Below are positions 51,401 to 58,820 of a DNA stretch of 64,000 nt, in pieces. Both the position numbers and the translations under genes were made by a program. Below the pieces are notes generated by a model. That model was not told the DNA's origin, made no database searches, and saw only the letters and a program-made list of their open reading frames with translations. The stretch lies in contig RSEF01000026.1 of assembly GCA_003993805.1 (NCBI GenBank), positions 6,388,394-6,452,393 on the forward strand, in the 5' to 3' direction. Numbering within the stretch: position 1 is the stretch's first letter; the number at the start of each line of letters is the position of its first letter. The DNA comes from Himantopus leucocephalus. Lineage: Eukaryota > Chordata > Aves > Charadriiformes > Recurvirostridae.

Positions 51401-53502
51401 GTCCCTTATCGCAGGAGTGATTTAAGGTGTGGTTGGGTCTCCCAGGTCGCAGGACACAAGGGAAAACAATTTCAGAGGGCGGGAAACAGCCGGGAGAAAG
51501 CAGAACGCCAGGGAAGTGGGGCTGCCCAGCAAAAGCCATGCTGGGGCCTGGGAAAAGAGGGTGTCCAAGCAAGCCCTGCTTTCCACATGCTTATAAAAGT
51601 CAGTCTAGAGAAGCACACTGCAAAAAGGGGGACCTGGGGTCCGGAGCTGCAAAGGGATCGGAGCTCCAAGGAGTGTAAACACCTCTTAGTTCAGCTCCCG
51701 GTGAGCCGTTGGGAGGTGCTGCGTGGGCTAATAACCACTGTTGGGTCCCAGCGGAGCCTCCTCCGGACCCGATTTCACAGACAGGCTGGAGGGGTGCTCA
51801 GCGCTGAGCGGCCGAGGCTGCAGCCCCTGCCTCGGGACGGCTCTGGCACTGGGACAACAGACCACGCTGGGACAACAGACCAGCTGCAAGGAGACCTCTC
51901 CAAAAAGGAACATGGGGATGTCCTCCCACCCATCCAGGGATGGTTTGGCACAGCCAGGTTGCATCCTGCACGTGCAGGACCTTCTGCCCGACACCGTATA
52001 GTTGCATGGACAGGGATTTTGTGCCTGGGTCTGCACACTTGCACCCAGCAGCCCATTTCTGAACCGCATCCCACCACCGACCGGTGGAAGGCTTTGGTGG
52101 GCATTAACCCAGAGGCTGCGCCTGCCCAGCAGTGGGTGCGCGAACATGTGTAGGCGAAGGTATGTACGTCTCTGGTTATACATAGGCATGTGGGAGCAAG
52201 TGCATTCATCGCAGATTATAGAGCCGGGCAGCTCCTGCCCCAGGAATCCCATCCAAGTCAGCATTCCTGGCTGAGCTCAGCCTCTCCTACAACCAGCATG
52301 GGGCAGGCGTGCTGGCACAGCCCCACATCACCCGCTTGGGGCTGCGGGCAAGGTTTGGGTCCCTGCTTCGGGGTAAGGAAAAAACCCACCCGTGCTCGGG
52401 GGCATCCGGCAGCCCGGCCAGAGCCCTCCCGGTGCCGCAGGGCAGACACGCTCCTGGCAGGAACAAGCAGCCAGCGGATGGAGAAGGGCATCTCTGAAAG
52501 TCTTGGCCTGGCTTTGCCTGGGTTCTGCTTTAGCAGCACCGTTGGCTTGCATGGAAACAGTGGGGACAAGGGACAGGTCCCCAAGCTCTCCGCTCATCTC
52601 CCCGGGTCGGGCTGTGAGATGCCCTCGCCCGTGCTGACATGTCCAAGGGGCTGCAAGGAGTCGGCTCAGCCTGGACCTGGCAGTGCCCTGGTCCCCCCAG
52701 CCCGGAGCAGCACTTGGTGGCCATGGGCACCCGCGTGTTGGTGGCCCTGCAGTGATTCCCGGATTCCCGCTGACCGCCGGGTGGGTGGGACCCCGAGAGG
52801 GGGGACAGCGAGAGCCATCACTGCCTGTCCTAGGGGACAGCAGCCTCCAGCCACACGGGACAGGGCTGGAAGCACTTCATCACCCCGTGCCCCAGGAGGG
52901 ATCCCGGCTGCCCGAGCCATCCCGCTCAGCCACACACACAACCCCTTCCTAATCCCACCAACCCCTCTCGCTGCTTAAACCCATTTCATCTCCTCCAGCC
53001 CCTTCTGTGGGGGGGAAAGCGTTTCTGGCCAGGGCTGCCGGAGAGGGTGGGCTGCAGGGTCCCTGCAGGGCCCCATCCTGCCCCCGGGGGGTGCACAGCC
53101 CCCCCTCCCCAGCACCTGCGCCCATCCCTGCTGAGGCACCCGGATTTTCCAGCCCCTTTTCCCACCGGGCTCAGGCTCAGCACCACTTTTCCATCCCATC
53201 CCATCCCATCCCGTCCCATCCCATCCCGTCCCATCCCGCCCCATCCCGGCTGCCCCCCGGTCCGGGCTGGCTGACGGGCAGCCCCGGGGACGCNTCCCAT
53301 CCCATCCCATCCCATCCCATCCCATCCCATCCCGCCCCATCCCATCCCGCCCCATCCCGGCTGCCCCCCGGCCCGGGCTGGCTGACGGGCAGCCCCGGGG
53401 ACGCCTCACTCACCCCAAAGTGCTGATGAAGCCATTGACGGAGCCTTCGGCGTAGAGGGAGACGATGTCCCCGATGTGCAGGAAACTTGACATCTCATTC
53501 AT
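11199..53502 (-). CDS. ITPR3: Inositol 1,4,5-trisphosphate receptor type 3, complete coding sequence in 58 exons
   Basis: ITPR3 is a tetrameric ER Ca2+ channel opened by InsP3 and Ca2+. I placed 58 coding exons, from exon 1 at 53414-53502 (ATG at 53500-53502, reading [19 protein letters not shown]) to exon 58 at 11199-11267. Exon lengths sum to 7,989 nt with no frame break: 2,662 residues plus stop; the human protein has 2,671 and also 58 coding exons as I recall. The domain-block entries list every exon. The C terminus [13 protein letters not shown] is the type 3 ending (types 1 and 2 read RKNKQRLGF and end HVNHHMPPH), and the UQCC2/IP6K3 neighbours agree. InsP3-contact residues R266, T267, T268, R270, R503, K507, R510, Y567, R568 and K569 are all present, as are the GGGVGD filter and the Zn-binding C2529, C2532, H2549 and H2554. 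All introns are GT-AG except intron 47, which appears GC-AG. Confidence 0.97.
12786..12810. repeat. Poly(T) tract
   Basis: About twenty consecutive T bases in ITPR3 intron 55, reading as poly(A) on the gene strand. No retroposon body is recognisable beside it. Confidence 0.8.
13158..16523 (-). CDS. ITPR3: ITPR3 exons 49-55: six-helix channel domain and pore, residues 2185-2532
   Basis: Exons: 49 16398-16523, 50 15702-15874, 51 15424-15588, 52 14741-14933, 53 14134-14229, 54 13579-13703, 55 13158-13323. Membrane helices in order: [20 protein letters not shown] (exon 49), [18 protein letters not shown] and [19 protein letters not shown] (exon 50), [17 protein letters not shown] (exon 51), [20 protein letters not shown] (exon 52) and [20 protein letters not shown] (exon 55). 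Exon 54 holds the selectivity filter GGGVGD (residues 2464-2469). F2504 and I2508 match the gate residues F2513/I2517 of human type 3. The luminal loop in exons 52-54 ([16 protein letters not shown], then CSGDKISCS) is the most diverged and shortened part. The exon 52 donor GTTGTT is weak. Confidence 0.96.
16146..16200 (+). mobile_element. MIR-type SINE relic
   Basis: CCCCCATTTTACAAGCAGGG followed by GCAGCCCAGGGAGAAGAGAC matches the MIR core/3' region (CCCCATTTTACAGATGAGGA, then CTGAGGCCCAGAGAGG) with divergence expected of an amniote-age copy. It is intronic in ITPR3. Judged by recall of the consensus. Confidence 0.55.
17506..20928 (-). CDS. ITPR3: ITPR3 exons 42-48: RIH-associated and juxtamembrane region, residues 1885-2184
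   Basis: Exons: 42 20728-20928, 43 20183-20293, 44 19775-19870, 45 19408-19509, 46 19035-19121, 47 18197-18307, 48 17506-17698. Landmarks: [104 protein letters not shown] and [19 protein letters not shown]1941 (in TEYCQ) is 64 residues after E1877, the same spacing as the two Ca2+-site glutamates of human type 3. Exons 46 and 47 each encode an acidic run. Exon 47 ends in GAG followed by GCAAGA, so its donor appears to be GC. Confidence 0.95.
18776..18870. repeat. Cluster of three stem-loops with TATAAAAGG spacers in ITPR3 intron 46
   Basis: Three perfect 7-bp stems follow one another: GCTTGCC/GGCAAGC (18788-18805), ACAAGCC/GGCTTGT (18837-18854) and CTTGTAG/CTACAAG (18850-18869, sharing bases with the second). 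The loops are TTTG, TTTG and TTTGGG. TATAAAAGG occurs at 18778-18786, 18811-18819 and 18827-18835. It looks like a diverged tandem duplication of a palindromic unit. No known repeat family was recognised. Confidence 0.8.
21145..21190 (+). mobile_element. MIR-type SINE relic, best match in the window
   Basis: ATTTACAGATGGGGAAACTG followed by AGGCACAGAG is almost identical to the MIR consensus segment TTTTACAGATGAGGAAACTG, AGGCACAGAG. It lies in the ITPR3 intron between exons 41 and 42. Confidence 0.7.
21292..23842 (-). CDS. ITPR3: ITPR3 exons 35-41: regulatory solenoid, residues 1530-1884
   Basis: Exons: 35 23658-23842, 36 23373-23521, 37 23096-23204, 38 22830-22920, 39 22422-22591, 40 21559-21733, 41 21292-21476. 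Landmarks: [75 protein letters not shown] and [20 protein letters not shown]. Exon 38/39 is a short variable segment ([10 protein letters not shown]). Exon 41 begins with a diverged [15 protein letters not shown] linker and ends [15 protein letters not shown]1877 in it corresponds, by spacing, to the Ca2+-site glutamate reported at 1882 in human type 3. Confidence 0.95.
24411..24438. repeat. (CAAA)n / A-rich simple repeat
   Basis: Four CAAA-type units then a run of A bases in ITPR3 intron 34. Simple sequence only. Confidence 0.75.
24615..28137 (-). CDS. ITPR3: ITPR3 exons 25-34: central armadillo region, residues 1038-1529
   Basis: Exons: 25 27972-28137, 26 27646-27810, 27 27362-27430, 28 26789-26914, 29 26508-26630, 30 26121-26321, 31 25500-25751, 32 25279-25404, 33 24855-24980, 34 24615-24735. 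Landmarks: [115 protein letters not shown] and [16 protein letters not shown]. Exons 26-27 carry a lysine- and glutamate-rich, poorly conserved linker ([20 protein letters not shown], then [15 protein letters not shown]) where the mammalian protein differs in length. Confidence 0.96.
28347..31327 (-). CDS. ITPR3: ITPR3 exons 16-24: RIH / armadillo region, residues 572-1037
   Basis: Exons: 16 31155-31327, 17 30908-31027, 18 30563-30745, 19 30227-30478, 20 29795-29939, 21 29482-29629, 22 28976-29172, 23 28690-28819, 24 28347-28398. This is the alpha-helical solenoid of the cytosolic modulatory region. Landmarks: [108 protein letters not shown] and [20 protein letters not shown]. All joins agree with the mammalian protein. 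Exon 24 is 52 nt, among the shortest in the gene. Confidence 0.96.
31471..36071 (-). CDS. ITPR3: ITPR3 exons 8-15: InsP3-binding core, residues 238-571
   Basis: Exons: 8 35925-36071, 9 35445-35540, 10 34175-34225, 11 33440-33582, 12 33164-33263, 13 32715-32875, 14 31859-32000, 15 31471-31632. These encode the second beta-trefoil (MIR repeats) and the first helical armadillo part that clamp InsP3. Exon 8 supplies [14 protein letters not shown] (R266-R270), exon 14 [11 protein letters not shown] (R503, K507, R510) and exon 15 EDYRKNQ (Y567, R568, K569). Numbering from the predicted start falls within a residue of the human binding residues. Exon 10 is only 51 nt and encodes the variable linker [17 protein letters not shown], where sequence differs most from mammals. 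Confidence 0.96.
32984..33020. repeat. Tandem duplication of a 17-bp segment
   Basis: CTGGGGTGGGCTCTAGG occurs at 32984-33000 and again at 33004-33020, in ITPR3 intron 12. Confidence 0.85.
36394..36442 (-). mobile_element. MIR-type SINE relic, reverse orientation
   Basis: GTCACTTCTCTCTGCTTCCC and CTGTAAAATGGG are the reverse complement of the MIR 3' half (CCCATTTTACAG ... AAGTGAC). It lies in ITPR3 intron 7. Confidence 0.45.
37041..53502 (-). CDS. ITPR3: ITPR3 exons 1-7: N-terminal suppressor (beta-trefoil 1) domain, residues 1-237
   Basis: Exons: 1 53414-53502, 2 45172-45242, 3 41088-41209, 4 37807-37893, 5 37461-37619, 6 37241-37339, 7 37041-37124. They encode the suppressor domain that tunes InsP3 affinity and couples ligand binding to the pore. 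Landmarks are [20 protein letters not shown] (exon 2), [18 protein letters not shown] (exon 3), [12 protein letters not shown] (exon 4), the first MIR repeat [20 protein letters not shown] (exon 5) and [14 protein letters not shown] (exon 7). The start codon was chosen because [12 protein letters not shown] aligns with the mammalian [12 protein letters not shown] and no in-frame upstream ATG is near. Exon 1 sits 8.2 kb from exon 2. Confidence 0.95.
37894..41087. other. ITPR3 intron 3, no exon found
   Basis: About 3.2 kb of moderately GC-rich sequence. No exon, RNA gene or clear transposon was seen. AT-richer islands near 39700-39850 and 39990-40110 stand out from the GC-rich background and may be regulatory; one phrase in the latter (GGAAGTCAACAGGAGCC) resembles a common reptile repeat motif. 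Confidence 0.5.
41210..45171. other. ITPR3 intron 2, no exon found
   Basis: About 4 kb with only one MIR-like relic (42731-42770). Open frames here are chance frames in GC-rich sequence. The segment 42540-42620 is locally AT-rich. Confidence 0.5.
42731..42770 (+). mobile_element. MIR-type SINE relic
   Basis: GGAGGGAAACTGAGGCACGG resembles the MIR stretch GAGGAAACTGAGGCACAG. It is short and lies in ITPR3 intron 2. Confidence 0.4.
47690..47875. promoter_or_regulatory. Candidate intronic enhancer island in ITPR3 intron 1
   Basis: An AT-rich, CpG-poor island of about 185 bp inside a GC-rich intron. It contains TTAATTAGTTAATGATC at 47721-47737 (homeodomain TAATTA and an HNF1-like GTTAATGAT at 47728-47736) and the near-octamer ATGCAAAG at 47787-47794. 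This is composition plus motifs only. Confidence 0.35.
48319..48359. repeat. A-rich low-complexity run
   Basis: Poly(A) interspersed with TAA units in ITPR3 intron 1. No retroposon sequence was recognised next to it. Confidence 0.8.
48710..48755. repeat. (GGA)n trinucleotide repeat
   Basis: About twelve GGA units in ITPR3 intron 1, a homopurine tract. The glutamate-rich frame across it is a repeat artefact. Confidence 0.9.
51272..51309. repeat. Tandem duplication of a 19-bp segment
   Basis: CGGCACAGTGCTCAGCACC occurs twice in direct succession in ITPR3 intron 1. Confidence 0.9.
51849..51884. repeat. Tandem duplication of an 18-bp segment
   Basis: CTGGGACAACAGACCACG is followed at once by a near-identical copy ending in AG instead of CG. 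ITPR3 intron 1. Confidence 0.85.
53186..53404. repeat. (CCCAT)n repeat with a duplicated GC-rich block beside the ITPR3 exon 1 donor
   Basis: CCCAT/CCCGT/CCCGC pentamers at about 53190-53245 and 53295-53355 alternate with a 53-bp block (53241-53293 and 53352-53404) that is repeated 111 bp apart with one visible difference (T at 53261, C at 53372). The second copy ends 10 bp from exon 1. A single N at 53294 sits at the junction. Confidence 0.9.
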
Positions 53503-53726
53503 GGTTGCCCTCGACCCGCCGCGGCCCCGTTCCTTCCCCAAATCACCTTCCCGTGCCGAAATCCACCATGGGGCGAGCGGAGCTTGGGGGACCCCCCTGC
53601 TCCGGGGTGGGGGGGGTTGTTATCCCAGCCCGGCTCCGGCTGGATCCCTGCGAGCAGCGACGGGGAGCGGGAGGGCGGCGAGAGCCCCGCGCACAACTTT
53701 TACATGTGCTGTGCAGGAAAGGAGCC

Positions 53727-53792
53727 AGGGGGGAGGAGGAGGAGGAGGGGGAGGAGGAGGAAGAGGAGGAGGAGGAGGAGAAGGAGGGGGAA
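53727..53792. repeat. Homopurine (GGA)n tract upstream of ITPR3
   Basis: Sixty-six consecutive purines, mostly GGA units with G runs, 225-290 bp before the ATG. On the gene strand it is polypyrimidine. Confidence 0.9.
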
Positions 53793-53908
53793 TGAAGCTC
53801 AATTAGAGGTTTTGCATGCGATCTGTCCGTCTGTCCGTGCCTCCGTCTCCGCTCAGCTTTCTACCTGCAGCCAATGGAGAGCGATCAGGAAGTCCCGCTC
53901 GAAAAAGC

Positions 53909-53916
53909 ATGCAAAT
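53909..53916. promoter_or_regulatory. Octamer motif ATGCAAAT
   Basis: A perfect POU2F (Oct) octamer about 410 bp upstream of the ITPR3 ATG; a 7-of-8 match lies at 53810-53817. Function is inferred. Confidence 0.5.
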
Positions 53917-53961
53917 ATTTTTGGCCTGGGAGGAGAACCGGAGCTGCTCGGGGAGGGGAAA

Positions 53962-53980
53962 GTGTGTGTGTGTGTGTGTG
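53962..53980. repeat. (TG)n dinucleotide repeat
   Basis: A TG run followed by GGTGGTGGGGGG in the ITPR3 upstream region. Confidence 0.85.
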
Positions 53981-54063
53981 GTGGTGGGGGGATGCCCAAA
54001 AAGAAGCCCCACCCTCCGCTCCCCGCCCCCCGCCTCGGGGGAGGGGGGGGGGGGGGGGGGGGT

Positions 54064-54395
54064 NNNNNNNNNNNNNNNNNNNNNNNNNNNNNNNNNNNNN
54101 NNNNNNNNNNNNNNNNNNNNNNNNNNNNNNNNNNNNNNNNNNNNNNNNNNNNNNNNNNNNNNNNNNNNNNNNNNNNNNNNNNNNNNNNNNNNNNNNNNNN
54201 NNNNNNNNNNNNNNNNNNNNNNNNNNNNNNNNNNNNNNNNNNNNNNNNNNNNNNNNNNNNNNNNNNNNNNNNNNNNNNNNNNNNNNNNNNNNNNNNNNNN
54301 NNNNNNNNNNNNNNNNNNNNNNNNNNNNNNNNNNNNNNNNNNNNNNNNNNNNNNNNNNNNNNNNNNNNNNNNNNNNNNNNNNNNNNNNNNNNNNN
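54064..54395. other. Assembly gap of 332 N
   Basis: The gap is bounded by a run of about 21 G on the left and about 13 C on the right, in the ITPR3 promoter region. Open frames crossing it are meaningless. Another single N lies at 54588. Confidence 0.98.
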
Positions 54396-54750
54396 CCCCC
54401 CCCCCCCCGGGGTCTCCCCAACTCGCTCTCCTCGCTTGGGGACACACTTTTTTGGGAGCCATGGGGGGTGGCGGGGTGTTCGCCCTGCACGGCGGGCCAG
54501 CGGCCGGGGGCTGCGCAGCCACGCTTGGCCTCCATCAGCAAAAGCAAGTGGCCAATGCGGCTGGGATGTGCCCGCTGCCCCAGCCCCNCTGCCCCAGCCC
54601 CCAGCCCCCTCCCGCCCGTGGTAGAGGGAAACTGAGGCCCACGGCTCCCACAACCAGCCCCCATCCCACGGAGCCCCTCTCCTGCCACCCCAGCACCCCA
54701 CAGCCCAGGTCCCGCTCTCGCCGCTCGCTTTGTCCCCCTCCTCACTTTGC

Positions 54751-57700
54751 AGCAGGACCAGACACCAGGAGCCGCAGCTCTCTGTCCCCACTCCTACTCC
54801 CCAAGAGCCGACACCCCAAGACCCCCTCACCCTTCGGTTAGCACTTGCACGGGGATCCTGCGCCACCCGGAGCAGGGAAAGCCCCAGGTGAGGACAAGGC
54901 GGCTCTCGCTGGATTTTTCTGCCCCAGGCGAGCACTTGCGGCTTCCCGAAGCCCAGCTGCCTCCCGCCAGCGTGCCGCTCCCAAGCTGGTCCAGTTCATA
55001 CCTGCTTCGCCTCTCACCACCTCTGTCCCCCTCCTGCCCCCACACCATTGCCCAAACTCTCCCCCAGTTCGATGCACGAACTTTCCCCCTGACCCCTAAA
55101 CCAGGGTGACACTCCAGCCGCCCTCCCCAGCCCCGTCCAACCCAGCAGTGCCGCAGCGTTCACCCAGCACCCGACACAGCTACACCCAACCCACCCATCA
55201 CCACTGGGAGCTGTGAGGAGTCCCCCCACCTGCTGAAGCCCACCCAGTCCCCCGCAGGGCCCATAAGGAGCCTTTCTGCAGCCAACCCAACACCGCAGGG
55301 CTGGGCGAGCAGCTCCGGGCTCCCAGTGTAACACTGGTGGAAGAGGACCACGTCCTCAGAGCATCTTCTGGACAGCACAAGTGCCCTAGTTCCTCACTTT
55401 AATTAAAACTTGCCTGCTGTAAAAACAATATCAGAAGGGAAAAAAAAAAAAAAGCATGATGCTTTTCTCATTTATTTCCCTCCTGTCCTCTTTTCTCACA
55501 AACAAACACACAGGTTTCAGGAATATAAACCTTGCCCTAAATAGTGAATTTTTTTTTTTCCACTAGGAAACGGACAGGTCCCCTGGCAGAACAAAGGGAA
55601 AAAAATTAGTGCAATTCCTCCGGGGGAGATGCGAATTCAGGTCCATCAGGATTAGCTGCGTTTTCAGCACAGGACAAATTTAGAAGCCTTTATCTCAGGG
55701 CAACAGAGGGGGAAAAGAGAAGATCATAAGAAAAAAAACTTGCTGCTGTTAAAAGCAAATGAAGGTTTCGCAACAGGACCTCAAAGAAAGCCCCCGAGGA
55801 ATCAAAGACCAAAACTTTGTGCACAGATCAGCCGCTTTGATGGAAGGCACAAGCAGCATCTCAGCTAAGGGGCACCACGGCGTGCCCACACCAGTGCCCA
55901 CACCAGTCCCACCAGCCTTGTTGGGCACAGCTGGGCCAGACACCACCTCTCCCAGCCTGGCCCAAACCGGGCTCCCCATGAACCTGTCCCTCCCTCACCC
56001 CCCAGGGATGGCTCATGTTTGCAGAGTGCTGAGCAGTAAAAATAATTTGAAAGTGCGAAAAAACCATCGCACTAAACAAGTAGTCATCTGGCCTGGCTTC
56101 TCCCACCCAGGAGAACAGGGGGGCAGCAAGACGAAGACTCTTGAAGTCTCCTCCCCACCCCACGGCAGGAGGCAGCCCCCTCCCTGCGCTCAGGGTGGTG
56201 GACACCATCTCTAAGCCCATGATCGGGGCTGAACGTCCCAGCTCAGCTCAGCCAAGGATGGGGAACCCAGAAGTGTTTCAGGGGTGCCCCCCTGCACCCT
56301 CTGGATTGTGACACTGTGTCTCCAGGTCTCCAAATCCTCCCTGGGTGGAGCTGGGATGGATGAAACCCTCCTCATCCTCCAGCACTGGGATGGCAACACG
56401 CAGCTCCAGCTCCCTGGCTGCGAGAGCTCTGTCCCTGTGGTGGGCGCAGACAGGGACCCCCAGCATCTGCCACCCAGGGTTTGCCAGCACACACAGCAGC
56501 ACAGACAGATGCCTTCTAAGAGGAAAATAAAAGCACATTTCTCCTGTGGCTCCTTCGTTCTCAGCTGCCCTCAACGTAGCTACGACCACACCGAGCCATC
56601 ACGCTGCCCACCCTGCATGTCCTGACTCTGCACGGGGTCTCTGGGCTGCTCCCAACCCGCAGGGACATTTTGTGCATGGGCTCAGACCCAAATATGCTGT
56701 GGGGAGCTGCAAACAGGCTGCAGGTGAGTGAGCAGCCCCGGCCACAGGGATGCTCACGGGCATGTGCAGCAGGGCGGGTGGCCACCTCGCTGTGCCAAGC
56801 GCTCGCTCCCCCAGGCCCCGGGGAGATAGAGGAGTTAAAAATAAGAGCGTTTCCTTCCTTACCCCCTACTTTAAGCCACGTGATAAATAAAAACTGGGAG
56901 TTTCTGCCTCCTGGAGAGGAAGCGGCTGCAGAGTCAGCCGGTGAGTCAGTCCAGCAGCAGTCATCCCCATCCCTAAGGCACAGCCTGCATCTCTGGCGGG
57001 ATCAGCGCCATATTCCTTTCACATGTTGAAATTGCTCCTTTGGGGGCAAATGCTCAAACTACAGGGCCACCTCCCTCCCCCAGGCCCCCCCAGCCCTGTC
57101 CACAGGATGCTCCTTTGGCAAAAGCTCCCCTCTACCTGCACACCCTTCCCACGATGGCCCTTGGCAGTGAGCACTCCCCGATGCGGGGTGGTGTTGGCTT
57201 CCCAACCATGCCACAACCCTCCGACAGATCAGACAGAATCGTAGCCCCCCAGGGCTGGACAGGAGCCCACTGGAGCTCAGGTTTCTCCAGATGCTTTGGG
57301 AGCAAATATATTGCTGATGGAGGGGATGGTGAGCAGGGATGCTGGCTGCGGAGGCAGATGGGTTAGTGGTACCCGAGCAGCATCCCTGCGCTCTGCCAGG
57401 TCCCCATCGGGCTTTTGCATGGGTCTCCTCAGGCATCCAAAATCAGGGCTGGGAACTCAAGGGTGAAGCTACTTGGAAGAAGAAAGCGAAAAATAACTGT
57501 AGCCGCCTTTGTTCAAGGGGGAGGAAGGGAGACACTCGGTCCCTTGTGTGCAAGAAGAGTGGGGAGCAGGAAGGCTCTGCTGACAGATGCACATAAGAGG
57601 GGGATTCTTCAGCCAGGAGGCGAGTTTGCCCCCTCTCTCGCTGGCTCTGGCTGCACCCTGACCCTGCTGCTGCCCACGGATGGAACACAAAAGGCTCTCC

Positions 57701-58600
57701 GGGCTCTGTATGGTGCCTTTCACGCTACTGCACCATCCTCCCACCCCAGCCACGCCGCAGAGAGCAGTGGACTTGGGCCAGGACCAACTCCTGGCTATGG
57801 CTATCAAAAAAAAGGGGGTTATTTCAACCTTATTTCTCCTTCTGGGTGAGGATTTCAGACCCCAGAGTAGCTACCACCCAAAAAAAATTGTTCCTTTGGT
57901 GCAGAAGGTGCTATGTGCACCCCCAGTGAGCAGGGTTAGACCCCAAGTCTGCTTTGCTTGAGCTGCAAACCCAAACCCCAAACCTGCCCTCCGGCAGCCG
58001 TTTGGAAGGTGACCCAAGGTCTGCCGGAGCAGGGCTGAAACCCCCTCAGGCGACTTCATTAACTGGCAGAGATGAGGGCCAGTTCCCTCCTGCCTGTCCC
58101 ATCTGTGCATCCGCTCGCGCCCGGCCGTCTCCGACTGTGGCTGTGCAAACGGTCTCACGGGAGCAGCCGCGCTCCCCCAAAATAGCTCTCAGACTGGATG
58201 ACTTTGGCCCACATCCTCAAAGGTATTGAGGCTCCGGGTTACCTCGGAAAACCTGAACCTCCGTCCCTGCCAGGGTGGCAGAAGATGGCCCGGGAAGGAG
58301 AAGATGCTGGTGCACACGTGGTCCTGCTCGGGCTGACCATCACCGCGCACTGGAGGATGCCCACGTGCTGGTCTCACCCCGACAAGACAGAGAGCAGGAT
58401 GCCATAGGAAAATAGGGCAAAATAGAGCAATTCCTCCAGTCCCATGCTTGCCCCTTGTCCACCTTCCTGTCCACACGTCCAAACCCGTGGGTGGGTGCAT
58501 GCCGCCCCGAGGATGGGCAGGACGAGCAGCGGGAGCCAAGAAGAAGGGAAGGACCCTCCGCTCCCACCCACACACCCTCCCTTCCCTCCCTCTCCGAGAA
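54751..58600. other. ITPR3 upstream flank, proximal part
   Basis: No exon of a neighbouring gene was recognised on either strand. The stretch 55380-55760 is AT-rich with poly(A) and poly(T) runs. An AP-1 consensus TGAGTCA lies at 56942-56948. Long open frames here lack any protein family motif. Confidence 0.5.
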
Positions 58601-58609
58601 GGGTTAAGC

Positions 58610-58820
58610 AACGCTCACATCGAAGACACTTTGTACTTGGATTTAAAAATACAGCCAATGCCCCAGTGGCTCAGCTCCGTGCAAGTTGCAGGTATATTTC
58701 CACACTTGAGCCAATAACCTTCCCCGAGGGAAATTTAGGCTTTTTATGATTAAAAGGGGAAAAAATAATAGTGGGGAATTAAATATAGTACAGAACAAGA
58801 GAACAATTAGCAGTTGCCGT
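58610..58820. promoter_or_regulatory. AT-rich island upstream of ITPR3, candidate regulatory element
   Basis: A CpG-poor, AT-rich island in GC-rich surroundings, about 5.2 kb upstream of the ITPR3 start. It contains TTTATGATTAAAA (58742-58754), a CDX/HOX-like motif, and two CCAAT cores. The call rests on composition only. Confidence 0.3.

Larger units (their letters stand above)
45243..53413. other. ITPR3 intron 1 (8.2 kb)
   Basis: The largest intron in the window. It holds a candidate enhancer island (47690-47875), an A-rich run (48319-48359), a GGA repeat (48710-48755), two small tandem duplications (51272-51309, 51849-51884) and, beside exon 1, a CCCAT repeat with a duplicated block (53186-53404). 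No exon was recognised. Confidence 0.6.
53503..54750 (-). promoter_or_regulatory. ITPR3: ITPR3 promoter and 5' UTR region
   Basis: GC-rich sequence directly upstream of the ITPR3 start codon on the minus strand. It contains a 66-bp homopurine/homopyrimidine tract (53727-53792), a CCAAT core on the plus strand at 53871-53875, a perfect octamer ATGCAAAT at 53909-53916 with a 7-of-8 match at 53810-53817, a TG repeat at 53962-53980 and a 332-base gap. No TATA box was placed and the transcription start is unknown, so the 5' UTR extent (and any noncoding first exon) cannot be fixed. Confidence 0.6.

Noticed and set aside
54615..54645. GAGGGAAACTGAGGCCC as another MIR relic
   Set aside because: Too short, in GC-rich promoter sequence, with no MIR-like flank.
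53584..54935. Several frames of 239-360 codons crossing the N run
   Set aside because: Most of their length is unknown bases; the rest is promoter sequence and simple repeat.
57225..57300. Possible CR1 fragment (CAGAATCGTAGC ... GGGCTGGA)
   Set aside because: Only two short stretches resemble the reverse CR1 3' end; too weak without a search.
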